Origin: Euplotes aediculatus
Lineage: Eukaryota; Ciliophora; Spirotrichea; Euplotida; Euplotidae
Reading direction: 5' to 3'
Length of the DNA: 26,322 nt
Assembly (NCBI GenBank): GCA_030463445.1
Contig: JAQGFW010033764.1
Span: 1 to 26,322, forward strand
Below the pieces are notes generated by a model. That model was not told where the DNA came from, made no database searches, and worked only from the letters and a program-made list of their open reading frames with translations. The position numbers and the translations under genes were made by a program. This document shows, piece by piece, positions 16,618 to 24,774 of this stretch; positions within the stretch are counted from its first letter, which is position 1, and each line of letters starts with the position of its first letter.

Positions 16618-17940
16618 ATGACGGATCGTCGTAAATTTTTACAGCAGTCGGCCATGGCTGCAACCGGATTACTCTTCTTTCCTCAACTGATGAGAGCTGG
16701 CGGTTCGCCCAATTCCCGGGTTGTAATAGGGGTAGTGGGAACCAATAGCAGGGGCGCCTATCTGGCGGAGCTCTTTGCCGGTATGCAGGGAGTTGAAGTC
16801 GGATTTATTTGCGATGTTGACAAACAGGTGCTGGATAAAACGATCGCCGCTATCGAAAAGCAGACTGGCAAAAAACCAAAAGGTTATACGGATGTACGCA
16901 AATTGTTGGAAGAAAAAGACCTGGACGCTATCTGCATAGCCACACCGGATCACTGGCATGCTCCGGCTACCCTGATGGCTGTACAGGCTGGTAAACATGT
17001 ATATGTAGAAAAGCCCTGCAGCCATAATCCGGCAGAGGGAGAGATATTGGTGGCAGCTGCAGCCAAATATGGGAAGCTGATCCAGATGGGCAATCAGCGC
17101 CGCTCTTTTCCAAAAGTTCAGCAGGCCATGCAGGAATTAAAAAATGATGTGATTGGACGGGTGTATTTCGCAAAGGGATGGTATGCCGCCAACCGGAAGT
17201 CGATTGGAAAAGGCATGGCGGCACCAATACCCGCGCACCTCGATTACGAACTTTGGCAGGGACCAGCACCACGAACAGCTTACCGCGATAATCTGATCCA
17301 TTACAATTGGCACTGGTTCTGGAATTGGGGCACAGGCGAAGCGTTGAATAATGGTACCCACGAAATAGATGTTATGCGCTGGGGATTGGGAGTAGACTAT
17401 CCCACCAAAGTGGTATCGGCGGGTGGCCGTTATGCATTTTCCGATGACTGGGAAACACCCGATACACAATCCATTACATTGGAGTTCCCGGATCGGAAGG
17501 CAATGTTGTGGGAGTCGCGGAGTTGCAATCCGCATTTGGTGGAAGGCAGTGGAAGAGGGGTTATGTTTTACGGGGAAAAAGGAACGATGGTGATTCCGGG
17601 GGGCGATGATTACCAGGTACTGGATCTGGATAACAAACTGATCAAAAAAGTCACCACTGATATTGGTAAGATCGATGCTACCAATACAGTAGGCATGGGA
17701 GCCAATCTTGATACTATCCATCTGAAGAATTTTATTGAAGCGATCCGCAAACAACAGGCATTGACATCTCCCATTCTGGAAGGGCATAAAAGCACTTTGC
17801 TGGCACAGTTGGGAAATATTTCCTGGAGAACGGGTAGTGTGCTGAACTGCAATCCCCAAAACGGGCATATTCTTAACAACAAACAAGCAGCCCAACTCTG
17901 GCACCGGGAGTATGCGAAGGGCTGGGACATGAAATTATAA
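16618..17940 (+). CDS. Tat-exported Gfo/Idh/MocA-family oxidoreductase
   Basis: This is a 440-residue NAD(P)-dependent sugar oxidoreductase. The N-terminus DRRKFLQQSAMAATGLLFFP (3-22) is a twin-arginine signal, so the enzyme should be exported folded with its cofactor. The Rossmann start is IGVVGTNSRG (37-46), the hallmark EKP is at 131-133 (Lys132), and the C-terminal catalytic segment is GTHEIDVMRWG with His248 and Asp251. The WHWFWNWGTGEALNNGTHE region is typical of the Bacteroidota periplasmic subgroup. In this family Lys, Asp and His oxidise a sugar hydroxyl, and several members act at C3. It is followed after 16 bases by a DUF1080 protein, the usual partner in 3-keto-glycoside cleavage. 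The substrate is not known; a glucuronide is inferred from context. Confidence 0.92.
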   Translation: MTDRRKFLQQSAMAATGLLFFPQLMRAGGSPNSRVVIGVVGTNSRGAYLAELFAGMQGVEVGFICDVDKQVLDKTIAAIEKQTGKKPKGYTDVRKLLEEKDLDAICIATPDHWHAPATLMAVQAGKHVYVEKPCSHNPAEGEILVAAAAKYGKLIQMGNQRRSFPKVQQAMQELKNDVIGRVYFAKGWYAANRKSIGKGMAAPIPAHLDYELWQGPAPRTAYRDNLIHYNWHWFWNWGTGEALNNGTHEIDVMRWGLGVDYPTKVVSAGGRYAFSDDWETPDTQSITLEFPDRKAMLWESRSCNPHLVEGSGRGVMFYGEKGTMVIPGGDDYQVLDLDNKLIKKVTTDIGKIDATNTVGMGANLDTIHLKNFIEAIRKQQALTSPILEGHKSTLLAQLGNISWRTGSVLNCNPQNGHILNNKQAAQLWHREYAKGWDMKL

Positions 17941-17956
17941 TCATCAATCAACCGGT

Positions 17957-19312
17957 ATGAAAAAAATAATACTGTTAGTTAGCTGCCTTTATCTGTCTGC
18001 GGTTGCGGACGCACAACAGAAAAAGGATCAATGGATCTCTTTATTTAATGGTCGTGATTTGACAGGGTGGAAGCAGTTAAACGGGAAAGCCAATTACGTA
18101 GTTAAAGATGGGGCGATTGTCGGTACTACGGTATCCGGCGAACCGAATTCTTTTCTGGCAACCGAAAAAAATTACACCGATTTTATTCTTGAACTGGAGT
18201 TTATGGTGGATCCCAGTATGAACTCCGGTATTCAGTTTCGAAGTGAGAGCCGGGCAGATTATATGAATGGTCGGGTACACGGTTACCAGATGGAAATTGA
18301 TCCCTCCAAAAGAGCCTGGAGTGGTGGCATCTACGATGAAGCCAGAAGATTGTGGCTCTATTCCCTCGAATACAATGAGCAAGGCAAAACCGCTTTTAAA
18401 AACAACCAGTGGAATCATTACCGGATTGAATGTTTGGGTAAAACCGTTCGTACGTTTGTGAATGGTATCCCCACTGCCCATTTGGAAGACAGTATGCTTA
18501 CAAGTGGCTTTATTGCTTTGCAGGTACATTCCATAGGAAAAAACGACCAGCCAGGCAAGCAGATCAAATGGAGAAATATACGGATAAAGACAACCAATCT
18601 CCAGCCCAATAAGGGCGAACCTATTTTTATTGTAAACCTGAATCCCAATGCGATTTCTGCAGAAGAAAAAGCGCAGGGGGTAAGTCTGCTCTGGAATGGT
18701 GTTGATACAAAAGGCTGGAGAGGTGCGCACAAAGAAAGCTTTCCGGAAAAAGGCTGGCGGATTCAGAATGGCATACTAAGTGTACTGCCCGGAGGGGGTG
18801 GTGAATCCACCAATGGTGGGGATATTGTTACAGAGGAAGAGTTCAGTGCATTTGAATTGCAGTTTGAATTCCGGATTACACCCGGGGCAAACAGTGGTGT
18901 GAAATATTTTGTAACGGAAAATGAACAGAGCAGTGGCTCTGCTATAGGATTGGAATACCAGGTGCTGGATGATGAAAAGCATCCCGATGCAAAAATGGGC
19001 GTGGTAGGTAACCGTACGATGGCATCCCTCTATGATTTGATTCCTTCTTTAAAAATGGATCAGGCAAAACGCAAAACAGGAGAATGGAACAAGGGTATGA
19101 TCCGTGTTTATCCGGATAATCGGGTAGAACATTTTTTAAATGGATATAAAGTTGTCGAATACCAGCGCGGCACTCCAATTTTCTATGCACTCGTTGCGCG
19201 AAGCAAGTATGCAAACTGGAAAAATTTTGGAATGGCACCCAGTGGACACATCCTGTTACAGGACCATGGAGACGCAGTAGACTATAGGTCAATTAAAATA
19301 AGGAAGATGTAA
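17957..19312 (+). CDS. Exported tandem DUF1080 (3-keto-disaccharide hydrolase family) protein
   Basis: The product has 451 residues. A Sec signal peptide (about 1-20, cleavage likely after ADA) has no lipobox cysteine. Two DUF1080 beta-jellyroll domains follow. The first, about 26-215, begins ISLFNGRDLTGWKQ and contains ELEFMVDPSMNSGIQFRSES. The second, about 235-450, begins VSLLWNGVDTKGWRG and contains QFEFRITPGANSGVKYFV. The family (PF06439) is now linked to cleavage of 3-keto-glycosides in the periplasm. The preceding Tat-exported Gfo/Idh enzyme would supply the 3-keto substrate. Two domains in one chain is longer than the single-domain family norm, and the copies have diverged, so they may differ in role. 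The stop codon is also the first three bases of a heptamer-repeat unit. Confidence 0.9.
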   Translation: MKKIILLVSCLYLSAVADAQQKKDQWISLFNGRDLTGWKQLNGKANYVVKDGAIVGTTVSGEPNSFLATEKNYTDFILELEFMVDPSMNSGIQFRSESRADYMNGRVHGYQMEIDPSKRAWSGGIYDEARRLWLYSLEYNEQGKTAFKNNQWNHYRIECLGKTVRTFVNGIPTAHLEDSMLTSGFIALQVHSIGKNDQPGKQIKWRNIRIKTTNLQPNKGEPIFIVNLNPNAISAEEKAQGVSLLWNGVDTKGWRGAHKESFPEKGWRIQNGILSVLPGGGGESTNGGDIVTEEEFSAFELQFEFRITPGANSGVKYFVTENEQSSGSAIGLEYQVLDDEKHPDAKMGVVGNRTMASLYDLIPSLKMDQAKRKTGEWNKGMIRVYPDNRVEHFLNGYKVVEYQRGTPIFYALVARSKYANWKNFGMAPSGHILLQDHGDAVDYRSIKIRKM

Positions 19313-19413
19313 GAATTAAGATGTAAGATGTGAGATTTGAAGTAGTGTTCCAAATCTTACATCTTACATCTTAATTCTCAAATCTTAATTCATAAATCTT
19401 AATTCTTAAATCT
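19303..19413. repeat. Inverted heptamer-repeat array forming a long hairpin
   Basis: Five 7-base units of the type TAAGATG run from 19303 to 19337; the first lies in the end of the DUF1080 gene and the second begins with its stop codon. After a 17-base spacer, eight units of the inverse type TCTTANN run from 19355 to 19410, with a partial ninth. Bases 19312-19338 and 19352-19378 pair over 27 positions with one mismatch. The loop is 13 bases, and its GAA/TTC ends could extend the stem. It is AT-rich with no T-run after the stem, so it is not a standard intrinsic terminator. It fills the only sizeable gap inside the sugar-acid locus and ends four bases before the SDR ATG. Confidence 0.85.
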
Positions 19414-19416
19414 CCC

Positions 19417-20238
19417 ATGTCTGTTTTAAATAATTTCTCTCTCGAAGGAAAAGTAGTAGTAGTAACTGGTGGTACCGGAGTCTTAGGTGGCGCATTTGTT
19501 GAAGCCATTGCAGATGCAGGTGCAGCTGTAGGTGTATTGGGTCGTAACGAAGCTGTTGCCAACGAGCGGGCGGAAAAAATTCGCTCCGCAGGCGGAATGG
19601 CAATTGCACTGGTAGCCGATGTGATGAAAGAAGAGGAGCTGGTAAAAGCGCGTGATCTGATTCTACAGGAATTTGGCAAAGTTGACGGCCTTGTTAATGG
19701 AGCTGGTGGTAATATGCCGATCGGTGTTTTGCAGAACGAAGAAGATCTGTTCACAATGAATCTCGAAGGCATGAAAACTGTGATGGATATAAACCTTTGG
19801 GGTACCGTTCTGCCCACCCAGATTTTTGGTCCCGCTCTTGCAAAAAACGATACTGCCAGTATCGTGAATATTTCTTCCATGAATTCCAAGCAGGCAGTAA
19901 CCAAAGTATTGGGATATAACCTGGGGAAAGCTGCCGTGGATTGTTACAACGAATGGTTTGCCGTGGAGTTAGCGAATCGCTATGGCGACCGGATCCGGAT
20001 GAATGCGCTGACGCCCGGTTTTTTTCTGACCGAACAGAATCGTAAACTGGTCTGGCAGCCGGATGGAACGCTTTCCGCCCGTGGCCATGCCATTGTTTCC
20101 AACACTCCTTTCAAACGGTTCGGCAAACCGGAGGAACTGACGGGTGCGCTGATCTGGTTATTAAGTGATGCCTCCCGGTTTGTGACAGGTTCACAGGTTG
20201 TCATTGATGGAGGGTTTTCAATCTTCAGTGGCGTATAA
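19417..20238 (+). CDS. Short-chain dehydrogenase, probable D-mannonate oxidoreductase (fructuronate reductase)
   Basis: This is a 273-residue cytoplasmic NAD(P)-dependent oxidoreductase of the classical SDR family. The nucleotide-binding motif is TGGTGVLG (17-24), the NGAG motif follows the fourth strand, the catalytic serine lies in NISSMNS (about 153-154), and Tyr167 and Lys171 form YNLGK. The insertion around MPIGVLQNEEDLF and the C-terminal WLLSDASRFVTGSQVVIDGG match SDR enzymes that replace UxuB in many Gram-positive and Bacteroidota uronate loci. The adjacent uxaC gene supports this: UxaC makes fructuronate and the SDR reduces it to mannonate. The ATG follows the heptamer-repeat array directly, with no obvious ribosome-binding site. 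Confidence 0.88.
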   Translation: MSVLNNFSLEGKVVVVTGGTGVLGGAFVEAIADAGAAVGVLGRNEAVANERAEKIRSAGGMAIALVADVMKEEELVKARDLILQEFGKVDGLVNGAGGNMPIGVLQNEEDLFTMNLEGMKTVMDINLWGTVLPTQIFGPALAKNDTASIVNISSMNSKQAVTKVLGYNLGKAAVDCYNEWFAVELANRYGDRIRMNALTPGFFLTEQNRKLVWQPDGTLSARGHAIVSNTPFKRFGKPEELTGALIWLLSDASRFVTGSQVVIDGGFSIFSGV

Positions 20239-20264
20239 TTCAATCAAGCAGTAAAGAAGTGTAC

Positions 20265-21686
20265 ATGGGAAAAACGACGAACCAATGGCCGGGTGAAAAT
20301 TTTCTTTTACAGAATGAATCCGCCCGTCGACTCTATTTTGATGTTGCCAAAGACCTGCCTATTATTGATTATCACTGTCATCTCTCCCCGGAAGAGATCG
20401 CGACCAATAAACAGTTTGATAATTTAACCGCAATCTGGTTGAAAGGGGATCATTATAAATGGAGGGCCATGCGGGCCATGGGAATTGCGGAAGACCTGAT
20501 TACCGGTGCTGCTTCAGATGAAGATAAATTCAAAGCATGGGCGTCCATTGCGCCGGCAACCATACGCAATCCGCTGTTTCACTGGAGTGCGATGGAGCTG
20601 GCTACTCCTTTTGGTATCCATGAATTGCTGACCAGTGAATCAGCAGATGGAATCTACCGCAGGTGTAATGAGCTGCTGAAAACGGATGAATTCCGTACAC
20701 AAGCGCTTATTCATAACCGTAAGGTGGAAATGGTTGGCACTACCGATGATCCCTGTGATGATCTCCGCTATCACAAGCAGTTCGCAAAACAGGGAGCATC
20801 TTTCAGGATGCTGCCCAGTTTCCGTCCAGATCCTGTACTGAATATCTCCAACCAGGAAAAGTGGCTGAATTACCTGGAGCAGCTTGAAGCAGTGAGTGGT
20901 CAATCTATTCATGAACTGGATGATCTGCTAACGGTGCTGGACAACCGTATTGATTATTTTCATGACAATGGTTGCCGTGTGTCGGACCTGGGACTGGTGC
21001 AGTTGCCTGATCTGACCGCGTTGAAAGATAAAAAACAGGTGGAACAGGATTTTCGCCTCCTGCTTGCTACCAAAAATTACCAGGTACAGTCGCCGGATGC
21101 ATTATCCGGCTTTATCCTCCTGCATCTCTGCCGCCGGTATCATGAAAAAGGATGGGTACAACAGTTTCACCTGGGTGCAATCCGGAACCTGAATACCCGG
21201 CTGCTAAAACAACTTGGTGCCGATGCCGGTGTTGATTCCATTGGAGATGACCGGCAGGCAATGCGACTGGCCCGCTTTCTGGATGCACTGGACCAGACAG
21301 ACCAGCTGGCAAAAACTATCCTCTATAATTTAAATCCTTCCATGAATGAAGTATTTGCGAGTATGACCGGAAATTTCATGGATGGGAAAACCATCGGGAA
21401 AATTCAATTCGGATCGGGTTGGTGGTTCCTGGATCAGCTGGATGGTATGGAAAAGCAACTGAACGCCCTTTCACATATTGGCTTACTCAGCAGTTTTATT
21501 GGTATGACTACCGATAGCCGGAGTTTTCTTTCCTATTCCCGGCACGACTATTTTCGTCGGTTGCTGTGTAATCTGATCGGTACCGATATCGAAAAGGGAT
21601 TGTTGCCAAATGATCTGAACTGGATGGGCCGCGTTGTTGCAGATATTTGCTATCACAATGCCAGGAACTATTTTTCACAACCCTGA
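20265..21686 (+). CDS. uxaC: Glucuronate isomerase
   Basis: The product interconverts D-glucuronate and D-fructuronate (and galacturonate and tagaturonate), the first cytoplasmic step of hexuronate use. It has 473 residues from the ATG at 20265, close to the usual 465-475; a GTG two codons earlier is less likely. Family landmarks are IIDYHCHLSPEEIA with metal ligands His37 and His39, LKGDHYKWRAMRAMGI, VEMVGTTDDPCDDL, FRPDP, and the C-terminal MTTDSRSFLSYSRHDYFRRL. It starts 26 bases after the SDR gene, so the two form a pair. Genes for mannonate dehydratase and 2-keto-3-deoxygluconate kinase, needed to finish the pathway, are not in the window. Confidence 0.96.
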   Translation: MGKTTNQWPGENFLLQNESARRLYFDVAKDLPIIDYHCHLSPEEIATNKQFDNLTAIWLKGDHYKWRAMRAMGIAEDLITGAASDEDKFKAWASIAPATIRNPLFHWSAMELATPFGIHELLTSESADGIYRRCNELLKTDEFRTQALIHNRKVEMVGTTDDPCDDLRYHKQFAKQGASFRMLPSFRPDPVLNISNQEKWLNYLEQLEAVSGQSIHELDDLLTVLDNRIDYFHDNGCRVSDLGLVQLPDLTALKDKKQVEQDFRLLLATKNYQVQSPDALSGFILLHLCRRYHEKGWVQQFHLGAIRNLNTRLLKQLGADAGVDSIGDDRQAMRLARFLDALDQTDQLAKTILYNLNPSMNEVFASMTGNFMDGKTIGKIQFGSGWWFLDQLDGMEKQLNALSHIGLLSSFIGMTTDSRSFLSYSRHDYFRRLLCNLIGTDIEKGLLPNDLNWMGRVVADICYHNARNYFSQP

Positions 21687-21751
21687 TTTTTTTTAAGGCG
21701 GAATAGGGGTAAGTCAATGGTTGGTTGTCGGATGCTCAAATAGCAAGAATC

Positions 21752-22378
21752 ATGACGATCAAATCAATGCTGGCGGCAGTACTGCTGCTTACCCTCGGCC
21801 ATCTGTCGCTTCAGGCGCAAAAAAATGAAACTCTTTTTAAAGCTAACGGTGTTCGCAAATCCGGTGGTTATGGAGCCATCTCCAATAAGTTTACCCGAAT
21901 CAACGGGCAGTTCGCCAATATTAATGAAGTGTATGGAGGCTGGTATATCAATCGCTCTTTCCTGATTGGAATTGCCGGTGGAGCTACTACCAACAGAATC
22001 GCCGTACCGGATGCCAATAAGATATGGAACGGAGACCGTATGACCTATCAGTACGGACAATTCGGATTGATGACAGAATATGTGGTGGGGTCTACGAAAA
22101 AAATTCATTTTGCCGTGAACCTGCTTACCGGTGCCGGCTTTATACTGCAATACGACCGCGGTGATTATGATCATTGGGACGACTATGATAGCCGGAATCC
22201 GAATTGTTTTTTCCTGATGGAACCGGGCGCGCAGGTGGAATTAAACCTGACCAACTGGATGCGGTTTAGTCCGGGTATTTCCTATCGCCGGGCTTTTGGC
22301 TCCAACAGCAAAGGCCTGAGCGATGATGAATTGAGTGGTGTATCCGCAAACATTACCTTAAAATTTGGCAGGTTTTAA
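21752..22378 (+). CDS. Secreted protein, predicted outer-membrane beta-barrel
   Basis: The product has 208 residues from the ATG at 21752; an in-frame TTG at 21725 would put a polar stretch before the signal. The signal peptide covers about 1-23, with cleavage after LQAQ or nearby. The mature part alternates short amphipathic strands with turns rich in Gly, Asn and Asp (GGYGAISNKFTRINGQF, YGGWYINRSFLIGIAGGATT) and ends in the aromatic NITLKFGRF, a terminal phenylalanine typical of barrel proteins sorted by the BAM machinery. I cannot assign a named family. It lies between uxaC and the convergent pbpC, whose stop is five bases away, and no functional link to either is evident. Confidence 0.75.
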   Translation: MTIKSMLAAVLLLTLGHLSLQAQKNETLFKANGVRKSGGYGAISNKFTRINGQFANINEVYGGWYINRSFLIGIAGGATTNRIAVPDANKIWNGDRMTYQYGQFGLMTEYVVGSTKKIHFAVNLLTGAGFILQYDRGDYDHWDDYDSRNPNCFFLMEPGAQVELNLTNWMRFSPGISYRRAFGSNSKGLSDDELSGVSANITLKFGRF

Positions 22379-22383
22379 CATCC

Positions 22384-24759
22384 TCAACTTCCCCAGAACT
22401 TAACCTGAATACGTATATCCCGGTTGCGTCCCTTATCGTCGGTACAGGATATTTTAACTGGACCTGCTACTGGCTGAAAGAACACCCGTTCCTTCGCCCC
22501 TGCAGATTTATAATAGCGATCATTGATATACCAGTGTACACGTAATACATCTGAAGCAACCTGGCACTGCAGCAATAGCGGTTCCGGGTTGTTTTTTTCG
22601 AGCAGGTATTCACTACCGTTGCGGGGAGATACAATGGCAGGTGCTCCTTCCCGAAAAACCTGCTCACAGTCGGGGTTATGCGGCGGGATTTTTTTATAGC
22701 TGATCTTTCGTTCATCCATCCAACGCAATAAAGCCGGATCATACAACGGATACCGGTTTTTTTTGTATCCTGCAGCGGGTAAACATTGCATACAGTAAGA
22801 ATACAGCTCATCTGCCCGAACAGCTATTTCCCTGCTGTGTTCACAGACTTTGTTGCCGGATACCAGGGGAATAAAATAATCTGTAATTTCTGACTCACAG
22901 TATTCGCCGGGTGGAAGTCCACTTGTTGCACAAACTTTTCGAATGTCACAATCAGCGGGTTGGGTAAACCAATCCTGATTGGAATCATAATCAATGGAAT
23001 TAAATAAACGGAATAGCAGGGGCGTGGCTGTTTCCGCACCACTGAGAGAAGCTGCCGGTTCACCGGAAAAATTTCCTACCCATACTCCAATCGTATATCG
23101 TTTGTTGTAACCGATGCTCCATGCATCTCTTCTGCCATAGGAGGTGCCGGTTTTCCAGGCAATCTTGGGCATTTTTTCTGTGCTTTGCCAGCTTAGTGGA
23201 AAATCGGGCCGGTTCACTTTGCTTAACACCTGGTTGATCATATAGGCAGCTGCTGTGGATAAAACCGGTTGCTTTATCTGGTTCGTATCCGTAGCAGTAA
23301 ATTGCAGGGGATGATAAACTCCCCCGCTGGCAAAACTGCTGTACAGCGCAGTTAGCTCTTCCAGGCTGGTTCCGCAACCGCCCAATACCATGGACAAACC
23401 CAGTTTGTTACGGTCTTTCCGGATCTGCTGAAAACCAATAGCAGAAAGGCTTTCGACCAGTTTATCCCGGCCAAGCGCAGCCAGTGTCCGAACGGCCGGA
23501 ATATTCAGGCTATGATCCAATGCATATTCCATCGTAACAGCGCCGTTGAACTGACGGTCAAAATTTTCCGGCGCATATCCCCCATAGCTAGTTGCCACAT
23601 CAGTCAGCATTGTCCTTGGCGTCAGGAGCCCGGCATCGATCGCCAATCCATATACCAGTGGTTTCAGGGTGCTTCCTGGCTGCCGGATGGCGGCGGCACC
23701 ATTCACCTGCCCGCCGTCTGACAGGTCCCTGAAATCGGCGGATCCCAGATAGCTGATTACCTTTCCTCCTTCATTTTCCACCACAATCACCGCTGCATTG
23801 CGAATGGACTGGTAGCGGAGCGGGCGGATATAATCTGCCACGAGTTTTTCCACCTGTAATTGGGTGTTTAGGTCAATGGCCGTAGCAATGGAGCTGGCGC
23901 CTGACTTCCGTAATTTATAGGACAGATGTGGTATAAATCGCGGAGCCGCATGCCGGTAGGCAGTAAGCGGTTCTTCCAGGGCATCCCGGATATCCGCTTC
24001 AGGGAAAATGCCCTCTTTCCTGAATTGTTCCAGCCATCGGTTCCGTTCGAGCATTATCCGGTCATTGTGTTTACCCATTACCAGCGAATTGGGGCGGTTG
24101 GGGATGAGCGAGAGTGCCATGATTTCTGCCAGCGACAAATGATCCGGATTTTTCTCAAAATAGAGTACGGAGGCAGATTTAACGCCTTCGATATTTCCGC
24201 CATAAGGAACAAGGTTCAGGTAAAGTTGCAGGATCTCCTGTTTACTATAGCGGAGCTCGAGCTGCAGAGCCCGAAAACTTTCTGCTATTTTTTTCAGCCA
24301 GGTTCGGCGACCAGGTTCCAGGGCCCTGGCTACCTGCATGGTAATCGTTGACGCTCCGGAGGTTCGTCTGCCTTTCACCAGGTTGTTCCAGCCTGCCCTT
24401 AGCACGGCAACAGGATTAACGCCCGGATGATAATAAAACCATCGGTCCTCCTTTTCCAGGATTGCTTTCTGTAAAAGAGGGGATATTTCTGAAAGCCCGG
24501 TTTTCATCCGCCACTTCTCATCAGAAGTTAAAAAAGCATGTATTACCCTTCCTTTATTGTCTGTAATTACGGTTGACCATTCCGGTTCAGCTGGCAACGG
24601 CAGGATCAGATGCAGCAATAACAGCATTATGGCAGTGGCTGCCAGAAAAATGCCTGTTTTTTTTATTCGTTTGGATAATTTCAACGCGCCTGATTGCTTT
24701 AACAAACATACTGGTTTCCGATATTTTGATATCGTTAAACTAGTAGATACATTTGACAT
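22384..24759 (-). CDS. pbpC: Penicillin-binding protein 1C (bifunctional transglycosylase/transpeptidase)
   Basis: The product has 791 residues from the ATG at 24759; TTG codons at 24768 and 24705 are alternatives. A membrane anchor (about 35-53) is followed by a glycosyltransferase-51 domain with catalytic Glu104 in LEKEDRWFYYHPGVNP and RRTSGASTITMQVAR. The transpeptidase domain has SxxK at 363-366 (STLK), SLN at 417-419 and KTG at 536-538. A C-terminal BiPBP_C immunoglobulin-like domain lies at about 695-791. The enzyme builds or repairs peptidoglycan on the periplasmic face. It diverges from an alpha-2-macroglobulin lipoprotein gene with 15 bases between the ATGs, a linkage known from many bacteria including E. 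coli pbpC-yfhM. The polar leader before the helix (about 34 residues) is long, so the start is uncertain. Confidence 0.95.
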   Translation of the reverse strand: MSNVSTSLTISKYRKPVCLLKQSGALKLSKRIKKTGIFLAATAIMLLLLHLILPLPAEPEWSTVITDNKGRVIHAFLTSDEKWRMKTGLSEISPLLQKAILEKEDRWFYYHPGVNPVAVLRAGWNNLVKGRRTSGASTITMQVARALEPGRRTWLKKIAESFRALQLELRYSKQEILQLYLNLVPYGGNIEGVKSASVLYFEKNPDHLSLAEIMALSLIPNRPNSLVMGKHNDRIMLERNRWLEQFRKEGIFPEADIRDALEEPLTAYRHAAPRFIPHLSYKLRKSGASSIATAIDLNTQLQVEKLVADYIRPLRYQSIRNAAVIVVENEGGKVISYLGSADFRDLSDGGQVNGAAAIRQPGSTLKPLVYGLAIDAGLLTPRTMLTDVATSYGGYAPENFDRQFNGAVTMEYALDHSLNIPAVRTLAALGRDKLVESLSAIGFQQIRKDRNKLGLSMVLGGCGTSLEELTALYSSFASGGVYHPLQFTATDTNQIKQPVLSTAAAYMINQVLSKVNRPDFPLSWQSTEKMPKIAWKTGTSYGRRDAWSIGYNKRYTIGVWVGNFSGEPAASLSGAETATPLLFRLFNSIDYDSNQDWFTQPADCDIRKVCATSGLPPGEYCESEITDYFIPLVSGNKVCEHSREIAVRADELYSYCMQCLPAAGYKKNRYPLYDPALLRWMDERKISYKKIPPHNPDCEQVFREGAPAIVSPRNGSEYLLEKNNPEPLLLQCQVASDVLRVHWYINDRYYKSAGAKERVFFQPVAGPVKISCTDDKGRNRDIRIQVKFWGS
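24725..24755 (+). promoter_or_regulatory. Bacteroidota-type promoter for the alpha-2-macroglobulin gene
   Basis: TTTG at 24725-24728 is followed after exactly 19 bases by TACATTTG at 24748-24755. Both boxes match the Bacteroidota primary-sigma consensus (TTTG, 19-21, TAnnTTTG) at every defined base. Transcription would start near 24761, about 14 bases before the ATG at 24775. The boxes lie inside the annotated 5' end of the divergent pbpC gene, so either the regions overlap or pbpC really starts further in. Confidence 0.65.
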
Positions 24760-24774
24760 CAATTCCAACCAGCT

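Noticed and set aside
17137-17904. 255-residue minus-strand open frame inside the Gfo/Idh gene
   Set aside because: It is an antisense shadow of a clearly coding gene, with His/Ile/Cys-rich composition and no motif.
21684-21694. Run of eight T directly after the uxaC stop, considered as an intrinsic terminator
   Set aside because: No stable stem precedes the T-run.
24703-24710. TATGTTTG on the minus strand as a pbpC promoter
   Set aside because: It is a perfect -7 match, but there is no TTG or TTTG at 19-21 bases upstream and it would start within the coding region.
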